Positions 1 to 8,475 of a stretch of DNA of 64,000 nucleotides are shown here, piece by piece (position 1 is the first letter of the stretch; every line of letters begins with the position of its first letter). The translations under genes and the position numbers were made by a program. The stretch lies in assembly GCA_902495245.1 (NCBI GenBank), contig CABUWI010000009.1, forward strand, positions 1 through 64,000, given 5' to 3'. The notes beneath the pieces are model-generated. The model had not been told where the DNA came from, did no database searches, and worked only from the letters and a program-made list of their open reading frames with translations. This DNA comes from an uncultured Porphyromonadaceae bacterium (GTDB lineage Bacteria > Bacteroidota > Bacteroidia > Bacteroidales > Muribaculaceae).

Positions 1-279
1 GAAGGCGTCGGCTCGGGTTGTGTCGACGACGATGTTGGGGAGGGAGGGGGAGATTGCGAAGGGTAGGAGTATGTTCTGACGCCAGGAGACGTATTCGAGA
101 ATTACGCGCATGAGTTCGCGCCGGGGGTCGTTGACGAGCATCAGGAGGGAGCTGTCGGCGAGCTGTCGGGCGCGTTCGGCGGCTTCGATGAAGTTGGCTT
201 CGGCCGACCGCAGGGGACGGCCGACCCAGCGTCGGAAGCTGACGGAGTATTGTCGGAACGGGAGCCAGATGCTTTGCAT
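1..279 (-). CDS. Hypothetical protein, N-terminal 93 residues only
   Basis: A reverse-strand reading frame starts at an ATG at 279 and stays open to the window edge, so only the first 93 residues are visible. It begins MQSIWLPFRQYSVSF and is rich in Arg and aromatic residues. I see no signal peptide and recognise no family. The start is chosen because a TAACTTTG promoter box lies 9 bp upstream (288-295). That would leave only a very short leader, as for several other genes here. The function is unknown, and the 3' part lies outside the window. Confidence 0.55.
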   Translation of the reverse strand, partial: MQSIWLPFRQYSVSFRRWVGRPLRSAEANFIEAAERARQLADSSLLMLVNDPRRELMRVILEYVSWRQNILLPFAISPSLPNIVVDTTRADAF

Positions 280-287
280 ACCGGCGG

Positions 288-295
288 CAAAGTTA
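288..295 (-). promoter_or_regulatory. -7 promoter box (TAACTTTG) for the partial gene
   Basis: TAACTTTG on the reverse strand matches the Bacteroidetes TAnnTTTG -7 element. I do not see a clear TTG -33 element at the expected 19-21 bp distance. Confidence 0.45.
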
Positions 296-594
296 CGGCA
301 AGGGGGAGGAGGGGGAGCGTAGAATTTTTGAGAATTAAGAATTAAAAATTAAGAATTAAGAGTTTTTTCTCGAATTATCGGGATTTATCGGGATTAAACG
401 TGATTTTGTTTTTTTCGCGCTGCCGCGCTCACACGGTTGAGAGTTCGGTGAGATTTGGAAGGCGGGGGAGATTTAAGATAATTCACTGAGCGGCAATGCC
501 TTTGCGTTTACCGCCGCGGAAGAATCCGCGGCTCCGAACAGCCGACATAGAACTTTTAACTTTTAACCGTTAACTTTTAACTCAATAATTTTCG
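296..594. other. Intergenic region with AT-rich repeats and a hairpin
   Basis: No gene is seen here. Positions 331-362 repeat AATTAAGA/AATTAAAA units, and 550-583 repeat TTAACTTTTAA units. A perfect 8-bp stem with the loop AGAA lies at 513-532 (GCCGCGGA-AGAA-TCCGCGGC). It lacks a T-run, so it is not an obvious terminator. The region separates the divergently transcribed partial gene and ftsY. Confidence 0.6.
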
Positions 595-602
595 TAACTT
601 TG
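595..602 (+). promoter_or_regulatory. -7 promoter box for ftsY
   Basis: TAACTTTG followed by CAG lies 32 bp before the ftsY start and fits the Bacteroidetes TAnnTTTG element. The -33 region is AT-rich without a clear TTG. Confidence 0.55.
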
Positions 603-634
603 CAGAAAATATCACAACCACTTTTTTCTACTGC

Positions 635-1612
635 ATGGGCATATTCGACAAAATCTTTTCGCGCGAAAAGAAAAAGGAAACCCTCGACAAGGGACTCGAA
701 CAGACCAAGGAAGGCTTCTGGGGCAAGCTGAAACGCACTATCGCCGGCCACAGCACCATCGACGACGATTTTCTCGACGAACTCGAGGAGGTGTTCATCA
801 CCTCCGACGTCGGCGTGGAGACGACGGTGAAAATCATTGACCGCATACGCGACCGCGTGAGCCGCGACAAGTATGTCGACACCGACGAGCTGCACACGAT
901 GCTGCGCCAGGAAATCGCCGCCATGCTTGCCGAAAACGACCGCGAGGCCGACGGCGGCCCCGACGAGAACTTCCGCCTGCCCGAGGGTTCGAGAAGACCG
1001 TACGTAATCATGGTGGTCGGCGTCAACGGCGCCGGCAAGACCACGACCATCGGCAAGCTCGCCAACCTGTTCAAGAAGGCGGGCAATAAAGTGGTTATCG
1101 GCGCGGCCGACACCTTCCGCGCCGCCGCCACCGAGCAGCTCGACATCTGGGCCGAGCGCTCGGGAGTGGCCATCGTCAAGCAGAAACTCGGGGCCGACCC
1201 GGCCGCCGTGGCGTTCGACACACTGCAGAGCGCCGTGGCCCAGGGTGCGGACGTGGTCATCATCGACACGGCCGGACGCCTGCACAACAAGAAGCCGCTC
1301 ATGGAGGAGCTGACCAAGATTCGCCGCGTAATGCAGAAAGTCGTGGCCGACGCGCCCGACGAGGTGCTGCTCGTGCTCGACGGGTCGACGGGTCAGAATG
1401 CCTTCGAGCAGGCGCGCCGCTTCTCGGAAGCGACCACCATCACCGCCCTGGCCATCACCAAACTCGACGGCACGGCCAAGGGCGGCGTGGTCATCGGCAT
1501 CAGCGACCAGATGCGCATTCCCGTGCGCTACATCGGTCTGGGCGAGGGCATCGACGACCTTCAGGTGTTCAACAAGGAATCGTTTGTCGAATCGCTCTTC
1601 GATAAGAAATGA
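635..1612 (+). CDS. ftsY: Signal recognition particle receptor FtsY
   Basis: This is the SRP receptor GTPase that docks ribosome-SRP complexes at the inner membrane for co-translational insertion. At 325 aa it has a short charged N-terminus (MGIFDKIFSREKKKE), the helical N domain (about 30-110) and the NG GTPase domain. Visible motifs are the P-loop GVNGAGKTTT (about 129-138), DTFRAAA, DTAGR (about 211) and TKLDG (about 275). The long acidic A domain of enterobacterial FtsY is absent, as in many Bacteroidetes. The start follows a TAACTTTG promoter. The stop overlaps the rimO start by 4 bp, which indicates translational coupling. Confidence 0.97.
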   Translation: MGIFDKIFSREKKKETLDKGLEQTKEGFWGKLKRTIAGHSTIDDDFLDELEEVFITSDVGVETTVKIIDRIRDRVSRDKYVDTDELHTMLRQEIAAMLAENDREADGGPDENFRLPEGSRRPYVIMVVGVNGAGKTTTIGKLANLFKKAGNKVVIGAADTFRAAATEQLDIWAERSGVAIVKQKLGADPAAVAFDTLQSAVAQGADVVIIDTAGRLHNKKPLMEELTKIRRVMQKVVADAPDEVLLVLDGSTGQNAFEQARRFSEATTITALAITKLDGTAKGGVVIGISDQMRIPVRYIGLGEGIDDLQVFNKESFVESLFDKK

Positions 1613-2913
1613 ACCGCCCGCTCAAGGTCAACATCGTCTCGCTCGGCTGCTTCAAGAACCTCGTTGACACCGAGCGGCTGCTGGCAATGCTCGCCGCAAA
1701 CGGCGTGGAGGCCACAGTGAGCGACGACCCGGCTCGAAAGGCCGACGCCGTCGTCATCAACACGTGCGGCTTCATCGGCGACGCCAAAGAGGAATCGATC
1801 AACACCATTCTGCTTGCCGCACAGGCCAAGGAGCGCAAGCGGGTGGGCCGCATCATGGTTTTCGGCTGCCTGAGCCAGCGCTATGCCGCCGACCTGCCCG
1901 AACAGCTGCCCGAGGTTGACAGCTGGCACGGCAAGTTCGACTGGCCGCAGATTGTCAGCGAGCTGACCGGCAAGGAGGCCGATGCCTCGTCGACCGAGCG
2001 CGTAATCACCACCCCGCCCCACCACGCCTACGTCAAGATTGCCGAGGGGTGTAACCGCTTCTGCGCCTTCTGCGCCATTCCGATCATCACGGGACGCATG
2101 CACAGCCGCACGCCCGAGGAAATCGAGGCCGAGGTGCGCTCGCTGACGGCCCGCGGCGTCAAGGAGTTCAACATCATCGCCCAGGACCTGACGGGCTATG
2201 GTCTCGACCTGCCCGGCAACCGCCACCGCCTGCCCGAACTCGTTGACCGCCTGGCCGACATTCCCGGCGTCGAGTGGCTGAGACTCCACTATGCCTATCC
2301 GGCCGACTTCCCCATGGAGCTGATGGACGTGATGGCCTCGCGCCCCAACGTCTGCAACTATCTCGACATTGCCCTGCAACACATCTCGGACAACGTGCTC
2401 TCGAACATGCGCCGCCACATCGACGGCGCCGCCACCCGTCGCCTCATCGCCGAGATGCGCGCCCGAGTGCCGCAGCTCCATCTGCGCACCACTCTCATGG
2501 TCGGCTTCCCCGGCGAGGGCGACAGGGAATTTGACGAACTGATGGACTTTGTCCGCGAAACGCGCTTCGAGCGCATGGGCGCCTTCGCCTATTGCGAGGA
2601 AGAGGACACCTATGCCGCCCGGAATCTGCGCGACGCCACGCCCGACGACGTGAAGCAGGCACGCCTCGACGCCCTGATGGAGCTGCAGGAGGAGATTTCG
2701 GCCGACATTCAGGCCGCCAAGGTGGGACGCACGCTCAAGGTGATGGTGGACCGCGAGGAAGAGGAGTTCTACGTGGGCCGCACCGAATGGGACTCGCCCG
2801 AGGTCGACCCCGAAGTGCTTATCCGCAAGACGCGCAAGCTCACGCCCGGCGAGTTCACCGACGTAGACATTCAGGAATCGCTTGCGTTCGAGCTTATCGG
2901 CTCGCCCCGGTAA
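1609..2913 (+). CDS. rimO: Ribosomal protein S12 methylthiotransferase RimO
   Basis: A radical SAM enzyme that beta-methylthiolates an aspartate of ribosomal protein S12. The 434-aa protein has the N-terminal UPF0004 domain with its cluster cysteines in SLGCFKN, NTCGFIGDA and FGCLSQRY. The radical-SAM motif CNRFCAFC has cysteines at about 148, 152 and 155. A C-terminal TRAM-like domain follows from about 370. The order GCFKN then CGFIGDAKEES favours RimO over its relative MiaB. It overlaps ftsY by 4 bp and is followed after 10 bp by an ATP-grasp-like gene, so all are probably in one operon. Confidence 0.95.
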   Translation: MNRPLKVNIVSLGCFKNLVDTERLLAMLAANGVEATVSDDPARKADAVVINTCGFIGDAKEESINTILLAAQAKERKRVGRIMVFGCLSQRYAADLPEQLPEVDSWHGKFDWPQIVSELTGKEADASSTERVITTPPHHAYVKIAEGCNRFCAFCAIPIITGRMHSRTPEEIEAEVRSLTARGVKEFNIIAQDLTGYGLDLPGNRHRLPELVDRLADIPGVEWLRLHYAYPADFPMELMDVMASRPNVCNYLDIALQHISDNVLSNMRRHIDGAATRRLIAEMRARVPQLHLRTTLMVGFPGEGDREFDELMDFVRETRFERMGAFAYCEEEDTYAARNLRDATPDDVKQARLDALMELQEEISADIQAAKVGRTLKVMVDREEEEFYVGRTEWDSPEVDPEVLIRKTRKLTPGEFTDVDIQESLAFELIGSPR

Positions 2914-2923
2914 CCACACATAG

Positions 2924-3919
2924 GTGAAGCTCCATCTTTTCAATCCCGAAAACGACCTGGCGCTTGCCGCCGGCACCGCCAACTTCACTCCGCCCAAAAG
3001 TGTGGTGAGGTTCCGCACGGCCCTGGCCGCGCTGCCGGCATGGCTCGCCGCCCCAGGCGACAATGTCGTGGCGCCCGAGGTCGACCCGTCGTGGTTCGCC
3101 GCCGCGGGGCTGGAGGTGGGCACTCGCCCCGAGGGCGAACCCGAGCCGTGGGGGTGGAGCGCAAACGCCGTGAGCCTGTTCCGTCGCCTTGGCATCGACG
3201 GGCCGTTTCCCGACACCGACGCCCTGCGCCGCCTGAGCCACCGCCGCACGGCGCTTGCCCTTCACAGCGCCCTGCGCCCGCTGCTCCCCTACCCGCTGCC
3301 GCCCGAACCGATGGAAATCACTTCGGTGGCCGAGCTGCCCGACACCGACCGCATCGTGCTCAAGTCGCCCTGGAGTTGCAGCGGCCGCGGAGTGGTTGAC
3401 TGCGAAGGGCTCACGGCCGACAATATCCGCCGCCGCGCCGCCGACAGCATTCGCCGCCAAGGCTCGGTCATGGTCGAACCCAAGCTGCGCCGCGTGCGCG
3501 ACTTCGCCATGCTCTTTGACCGCCACCGCTTCTGCGGCCTGTCGGTCTTCTTCAACAACGGCACGGCCTATGCCGGTAACCTCGTGGCGCCGCAGACCGA
3601 ACTGGCCGCCGAAATCGGCGCCGACTTCCTCGACGAGACCGCGGCGGCCGTCGAGGCCTCGCTGCCCGAGGGCTATGACGGCCCGCTCGGAGTGGACATG
3701 ATGGTCTACGAGACCGACGACCGGCGCCGCCTCATCTGCCCCACCGTCGAAGTGAACCTGCGCAAGACCATGGGCTTCGTGGCCCTGGCGCTCGCCGCCC
3801 GCTTCGGACGCGGCCGATTCGCAATCAGCGCCGGCTCGGCGCCCCCTTCTTCATCTCCCGCAATAAAACTCATTCCCGACAATCCATATTTTTCAGCAAC
3901 CTTCACCCCTCAGCCATGA
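2924..3919 (+). CDS. ATP-grasp-like protein of unknown substrate
   Basis: A 331-aa cytoplasmic protein starting at GTG (2924), because no ATG lies near the conserved-looking N-terminus KLHLFNPENDLALA. Several segments resemble ATP-grasp ligases. IVLKSPWSCSGRGV (about 145-158) looks like the nucleotide-binding lysine and glycine loop. VMVEPKL gives an acidic strand. GPLGVDMMVYE and the later TVEVNLRKTMG resemble the metal-binding E-x-N-x-R end of the fold. The substrate cannot be read from the sequence. It is coupled to the GH110 gene by an ATGA overlap, but no functional link is evident. The family call is inference. Confidence 0.55.
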   Translation: MKLHLFNPENDLALAAGTANFTPPKSVVRFRTALAALPAWLAAPGDNVVAPEVDPSWFAAAGLEVGTRPEGEPEPWGWSANAVSLFRRLGIDGPFPDTDALRRLSHRRTALALHSALRPLLPYPLPPEPMEITSVAELPDTDRIVLKSPWSCSGRGVVDCEGLTADNIRRRAADSIRRQGSVMVEPKLRRVRDFAMLFDRHRFCGLSVFFNNGTAYAGNLVAPQTELAAEIGADFLDETAAAVEASLPEGYDGPLGVDMMVYETDDRRRLICPTVEVNLRKTMGFVALALAARFGRGRFAISAGSAPPSSSPAIKLIPDNPYFSATFTPQP

Positions 3920-5649
3920 AACGCCTGATACTGCTCTCCTGCCTGCTGCCCGCCATGCTCGGCTCGGCCGCCAGAAACACCGAAATCACCATCGACGTCG
4001 CCACGGGCGCGCAGCTTCGCCGCGCAATCGATGCGGCCGTTGCCGCCAAGCTGCCCGACGACACCCTGACCATACGCCTGGCCAACGCGGTCTACGATTT
4101 TTATCCCTCAACCGCCGCCGAACGCCGCCTCTTCATCTCCAACCACGACCAGACCAACCCCAAGGCCGTCGGCCTGACCCTGGAAGGCGCGCGCAACGTA
4201 ACCATCGACGGCGGCGGGGCCGACCTGCTCTTCCACGGCCGCATGCTCCCCATAATCATCACCGGCTCGCGCAACTGCACGCTGACAAACCTCGCCATCG
4301 ACTTTCCGAACCCCCATATAAGTCAGGTGGTAATCGAGCGCATCGACACGGCCGCCGGCACCATAGCCTACCGCCCCGAGCCGTGGGTTGACTGGCACAT
4401 CGACGCCAACGGCAACTTCGTGGTGAGCGGCCTGGGCTGGGAGCACACGCCGCAGGCCGGCATCGCCTTCGAGCGCGACACGCGCCGCGTGGCCTACCGC
4501 ACGGGCGACATCGGCGTGGGCGTGCGCAACTGCTCCGAGCCCGAGCGGGGCCTCGTCGTCGCCCCCTGGCGTAACCAGCGGCTCGCGGAGGGCATGCGCG
4601 TGGCCATGCGCACCTACGGCCGTCCCACCCCGGGCATCTTCCTCGACGAAGACACCTGCACGTCGCTCATCAACGTTCAGGTGCACTACGCCGAGGGCAT
4701 GGGCCTCATTGCCCAGAACTGCCGCGACATCTCGCTCTACGGCTTCGGCGTCTGCCTGCGCGGCGAAAACGACCCGCGCTACTTCACGACCCAGGCCGAC
4801 GCCACCCACTTCAGCGGCTGCAGCGGGGTAATCAGCTCCGTCGGCGGCCTCTACGAGGGCATGATGGACGACGCAATCAACGTGCACGGCACTTACCTGA
4901 AGCTCACCGAGCGGATTGACGACCGCACCGTGCGCGGACGCTACATGCATCATCAGACCTACGGCTTCACCTGGGGGGCCCCCGGCGACTCCGTGCAGCT
5001 CGTGGCCTCCGCCACCATGGACACCGTCGGCGCCCTGATGACCGTTGCCGCCATCTCCCCGACCGTTCCCGGCGAAAAGGAGTTCACCATCACCTTTGAC
5101 CGCTCGCTGCCCCCGTCGGTCAACCCCGCCGAGGCCACGTTCGGCATCGAGAACCTGACGCGCACACCCGAAGTGTTTTTCGCGGGCAACACCGTGCGCA
5201 ACAACCGCGCCCGCGGCGCCCTCTTCTCCACTCCGCGCAAGACTGTGTGCACCGACAACCTGTTTGACCACACCTCGGGCACGGCCGTGCTGCTCTGCGG
5301 CGACTGCAACGGCTGGTTCGAGACCGGCGCCTGCCGCGACGTAACCATCTCGGGCAACCGATTCGTCAACGCCCTGACCTCGCTCTATCAGTTCACCGAC
5401 GCCGTCATCAGCATCTCGCCCGAGATTCCCGACCTCGACGGCCAGCGCGAGCCCTTCCACTCCAACATCACCATCACCGGCAACACCTTCCTCACCTTCG
5501 ACAATCCGCTGCTCTTCGCCAAGTCTGTGCGCGGCCTCCGCTTCGAAAACAACAGCGTTGAGCGCACCACCGCCTACCCCGCCTTCCACCCCAACACCGA
5601 CCCCGTGCGCCTGCTCCGCTGCACCGACACCCGCCTCGACCCCCAATAA
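3916..5649 (+). CDS. Secreted alpha-1,3-galactosidase, family GH110
   Basis: A 577-aa exported right-handed beta-helix enzyme resembling the GH110 alpha-1,3-galactosidases of Bacteroides, which remove terminal alpha-1,3-galactose such as the blood group B determinant. It has a signal peptide (MKRLILLSCLLPAMLGSA). The family-like stretches include ISNHDQTNPKAVG, FHGRMLP, RTYGRPTPGIF, HYAEGMG, QADATHFSG (about 293-301) and GMMDDAINVHGTYLK (about 315-329). The aspartates in the last two are good active-site candidates. Length fits the family. It is the last gene of the ftsY-rimO run, and no SusC/D-type polysaccharide locus is next to it. The exact substrate is not shown by the sequence. Confidence 0.88.
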   Translation: MKRLILLSCLLPAMLGSAARNTEITIDVATGAQLRRAIDAAVAAKLPDDTLTIRLANAVYDFYPSTAAERRLFISNHDQTNPKAVGLTLEGARNVTIDGGGADLLFHGRMLPIIITGSRNCTLTNLAIDFPNPHISQVVIERIDTAAGTIAYRPEPWVDWHIDANGNFVVSGLGWEHTPQAGIAFERDTRRVAYRTGDIGVGVRNCSEPERGLVVAPWRNQRLAEGMRVAMRTYGRPTPGIFLDEDTCTSLINVQVHYAEGMGLIAQNCRDISLYGFGVCLRGENDPRYFTTQADATHFSGCSGVISSVGGLYEGMMDDAINVHGTYLKLTERIDDRTVRGRYMHHQTYGFTWGAPGDSVQLVASATMDTVGALMTVAAISPTVPGEKEFTITFDRSLPPSVNPAEATFGIENLTRTPEVFFAGNTVRNNRARGALFSTPRKTVCTDNLFDHTSGTAVLLCGDCNGWFETGACRDVTISGNRFVNALTSLYQFTDAVISISPEIPDLDGQREPFHSNITITGNTFLTFDNPLLFAKSVRGLRFENNSVERTTAYPAFHPNTDPVRLLRCTDTRLDPQ

Positions 5650-5730
5650 CCCCCGTCGAACAACGCATACATGTAGTTAGTTGATTCATGAATCAATGTC
5701 GCTAACCTACGGAATTGGTACAACATATCT

Positions 5731-5838
5731 GTTTCGTAAATTCTGTAGGGACGCACGGCTCGTGCGTCCGCAGTAACGACCAATGCTACAGTAAGTTACA
5801 CGCTCTGCAAAGCGGACGCACGAGCCGTGCGTCCCTAC
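5731..5838 (+). repeat. 108-bp nested-palindrome element, copy 1
   Basis: Two 27-bp arms that are perfect reverse complements (5745-5771 and 5812-5838) surround a 40-bp centre. Each arm is itself a palindrome, GGACGCACG-GCT-CGTGCGTCC. A 14-bp tail GTTTCGTAAATTCT completes the element. A second copy of the same length lies at 57524-57631 in the opposite orientation. The element lies between the convergent GH110 and TrmH-family genes, and its right edge overlaps the TAG stop (5835-5837) of the latter. It has no coding capacity. Confidence 0.9.
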
Positions 5839-6662
5839 CTTTGGCAATTACTCCCTGAGGTTGGACGGGGACGGAGCTGCCAGAAGGCGACGGCGGCTGC
5901 GGAGGCTACGTTGAGCGAGTCGACGCCGTGGGCCATGGGTATGCGGGCCACGTAGTCGGTCGAGGCAATGACCTCGCGGGCGAGGCCGTCGCCCTCCGTG
6001 CCGAGCACCATGGCCAGGCGCGGCTCGGCGCAGAGCGTCGGGTCGTCTATGGGCACGGAGCGGTTGGTCAGCGCAAGGGCCACCGTCTTGATGCCGGCGG
6101 CCGAAAGTTCCGAAACAGGGCGGTCGAGCCACGTCCAGGGCACGAGAAACACCGAGCCCATGCTGACGCGGACGGCGCGGCGGTTGAGCGGGTCGCAGCT
6201 CTGCGGCGTCAGCAAGATGCCGTCTACGCCGATGGCGGCCGCAGCGCGGAAAATGGAGCCGATATTGGTGGCGTCGACAACGGCGTCAATGACGGCCACG
6301 CGGCGCGCGCCTTCAATCACCTTTTCGACGCTCGGCAGCGCCGGGCGCCGCATGGCGCAGAGCACTCCGCGCGTCAGCTTGTAGCCCGTCAGTTGCTGCA
6401 GCAGTTCGCGTTGGCCCGTGTAGACCGGCATGTCGGCGGGACAGCGGGCAAGCAGCGGCGCGGCGTCGCCCTCGATGTGGCGCGGCTCGCAGAGCATGGA
6501 GAGCGGAGTGTAGCCTGAGCGCATGGCCACGTCGATGACCTTCGGGCTCTCGCAGATGAAGATGCCCTGCGACTCGTCGAGCCGCGAGCGCAGCTGCGCC
6601 TCCGTGAGCGATGCGTAAGGCGCCAGTCCGGGGTGAGCGAGCGAGGTTACGTGTTCAATCAT
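5835..6662 (-). CDS. TrmH (SpoU) family RNA 2'-O-methyltransferase
   Basis: A 275-aa SPOUT methyltransferase that uses S-adenosylmethionine to methylate a ribose 2'-OH in tRNA or rRNA. An N-terminal substrate-binding region is followed by the SpoU core. Core motifs are DATNIGSIFRAAAAIGVDG (motif 1), MVLGTEGDGL (motif 2) and DSLNVASAAAVA (motif 3), which together build the knotted cofactor site. The start MIEHVTSL at 6662 is preferred over an ATG 117 bp upstream, because the extra residues are low-complexity and lie inside the ClC gene. It overlaps the upstream ClC gene by 8 bp. The target nucleotide is not clear. Confidence 0.88.
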   Translation of the reverse strand: MIEHVTSLAHPGLAPYASLTEAQLRSRLDESQGIFICESPKVIDVAMRSGYTPLSMLCEPRHIEGDAAPLLARCPADMPVYTGQRELLQQLTGYKLTRGVLCAMRRPALPSVEKVIEGARRVAVIDAVVDATNIGSIFRAAAAIGVDGILLTPQSCDPLNRRAVRVSMGSVFLVPWTWLDRPVSELSAAGIKTVALALTNRSVPIDDPTLCAEPRLAMVLGTEGDGLAREVIASTDYVARIPMAHGVDSLNVASAAAVAFWQLRPRPTSGSNCQR

Positions 6663-8472
6663 CGGAATAGTGGCGCAGAACGCGACGATAGGAGTTGAAA
6701 ATCTTTGATTTCGACACGAAGCCCACGTAGCGGCCCTGTTCGTCGACCACGGGGAGGTTCCACGCGCCGGTGTCGTCAAACGCTTTCATTACCGTCTCCA
6801 TGTTCTGACCCAAAATAACCTTGGCGGCGGGCACGGTCATGAACTTGTTGACGTACATGCGGCGATAGAGGTCGGGGCGGAACATGATGTTGCGAATGTC
6901 GTCGAGCTGCACGATGCCGAGCAGGCAGCCCTCGGCGTCGACCACCGGGAAGAGGTTGCGCGAGGAGCGGGCAATGACGTCGCACATCTCCTTGAGACAC
7001 ATTTCGGGGCGCACGGTCAGGAAGTCGGTCTCGACGACCGAATCCATTTTCAGCAGCGTCAGCACGGCCTTGTCCTTATGGTGTGTCAGCAGCTCGCCGC
7101 GCTGGGCCAGACGCATGGTGTAGATGCTGTAAGGCTCGAACGACTTGATGGTGGCATAGGCGATTGTGCTGACAATGAGCAGCGGCAGAAAGAGGTTGTA
7201 GCCGCCAGTGAGCTCGGCGGTGAGGAAGATACCCATGAGCGGGGCGTGCATGACGCCGCTCATGACGCCCGCCATGCCCATCAGCGCGAAGTTCTTTGTC
7301 GAGAGGTTCAGCCCGAAAAACACATTGAGCGCATAGGCGAACAAGAAACCCGTGAGGCACCCCACGAAGAGCGACGGCGCGAACGTGCCGCCAACGCCGC
7401 CGGCGCCGTTGGTGGCCGACGTGGCGAACGCCTTGAGCAGCACGATTGCGAGAATGAACAGAATGACGGCCAGAGGCGACGAGCTTTCGCCGTTGAACAC
7501 CGACGCCTGTACCACGGCCGACGGATCGCCGCCGAGCAGGTCGATGATTGCCGAATAGCCCTCGCCGTAGAGCGGCGGGAAAAGGTAGACCAGAGCGGAG
7601 AGTATGGCACCGCCGACGGCCAGCTTGATCCAACGCCTTTTAAGCCGCGAGAACATATTCTCCATCATGTTCATCACCTTGGTGAAATAGAGCGACGAAA
7701 AACCGCAGACAATGCCGAGCATGATGACGAAAGGAATGCGGGTAGTGGCGAACGACTCGCTCTGAATGAAGAAGAACTCGAAGTTATAGCCCGAGAAAGT
7801 GTAGGCCACGGTGGCGGCCGTGATAGAGGAGATGAGCAGCGGCATGACCGAGGCCGTGGTCAGGTCAATCATCAACACCTCGAGGGTGAACAGCATGCCG
7901 GCGATGGGCGCCTTGAAGATGCCGGCAATGCCCGCGGCGGCGCCGCAGCCCACGAGCAGCATCAGAATGCGCGGCGACATGCGGAACAGCTGACCCAGCT
8001 GCGACCCGATGGCCGCGCCGGTCGACACGATGGGGCCCTCGGCACCGACCGAACCGCCGAAGCCGATGGTTAGCGAACTGGCAACGACCGACGTGTACAT
8101 GTTGTGGGCCTTCAGCCGCGACTTGTTCTGCGAAATGGCCTGGAGCACGCGCGTAACGCCGTGGCTGATGTTGTCGCGCACCACGTAGCGCACATAGAGG
8201 CTCACAATCACTATGCCGATGACCGGAAAGACGAAATAAAGGTAGTTGCCGCCCACGGCCGAGAAACGCCCCGTGAGCACATGGGCAATAATATGTATCA
8301 GCGATTTCAGCACCAAAGCCGCAAAGCCGCAGACGATGCCCACCACCAAGGCCAGAATCATGACGAAATTCTTCTCCTTGATGTGTGCCTGGCGCCAACG
8401 CAGAAAGCGCAGCATCATTCGGTTGATGCGCTCTGACTTATAGGCGAAATGCTCGGTTGAAGTTTCTGACAT
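6655..8472 (-). CDS. ClC-family chloride channel or transporter with CBS domains
   Basis: A 605-aa inner-membrane protein with about ten hydrophobic segments of the ClC fold, followed by two C-terminal CBS domains (about 465-600). Selectivity-filter signatures are GSVGAEGP (about 140-147), in which Glu145 corresponds to the gating glutamate of E. coli ClC, and GGVGGTFAPSLFVG. The usual GSGIPE loop is replaced by NISHGVTRV, as in a divergent ClC branch. The CBS pair suggests control by nucleotide binding or ionic state. It is the eighth gene of the packed reverse-strand operon, 3 bp after the glycosylphosphotransferase. Whether it is a channel or an H+/Cl- exchanger cannot be decided here. Confidence 0.93.
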   Translation of the reverse strand: MSETSTEHFAYKSERINRMMLRFLRWRQAHIKEKNFVMILALVVGIVCGFAALVLKSLIHIIAHVLTGRFSAVGGNYLYFVFPVIGIVIVSLYVRYVVRDNISHGVTRVLQAISQNKSRLKAHNMYTSVVASSLTIGFGGSVGAEGPIVSTGAAIGSQLGQLFRMSPRILMLLVGCGAAAGIAGIFKAPIAGMLFTLEVLMIDLTTASVMPLLISSITAATVAYTFSGYNFEFFFIQSESFATTRIPFVIMLGIVCGFSSLYFTKVMNMMENMFSRLKRRWIKLAVGGAILSALVYLFPPLYGEGYSAIIDLLGGDPSAVVQASVFNGESSSPLAVILFILAIVLLKAFATSATNGAGGVGGTFAPSLFVGCLTGFLFAYALNVFFGLNLSTKNFALMGMAGVMSGVMHAPLMGIFLTAELTGGYNLFLPLLIVSTIAYATIKSFEPYSIYTMRLAQRGELLTHHKDKAVLTLLKMDSVVETDFLTVRPEMCLKEMCDVIARSSRNLFPVVDAEGCLLGIVQLDDIRNIMFRPDLYRRMYVNKFMTVPAAKVILGQNMETVMKAFDDTGAWNLPVVDEQGRYVGFVSKSKIFNSYRRVLRHYSDD

Positions 8473-8475
8473 AGG

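Noticed and set aside
1561..3249. Long reverse-strand open frame (562 codons) opposite rimO and its neighbour
   Set aside because: It is an antisense shadow caused by GC-rich codons. The forward frames contain clear FtsY, RimO and ATP-grasp-like motifs, and the reverse product is low-complexity and His/Val/Gly-rich.
4108..5646. Reverse-strand open frame of 512 codons opposite the GH110 gene
   Set aside because: Shadow frame. The forward strand encodes a well-conserved GH110 enzyme, and the reverse product is Ala/Gly/Val/His repeats without domains.
5731..5838. 108-bp element as an insertion sequence
   Set aside because: It is too short to encode a transposase and no target-site duplication is evident. 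It is better described as a non-autonomous palindromic repeat.
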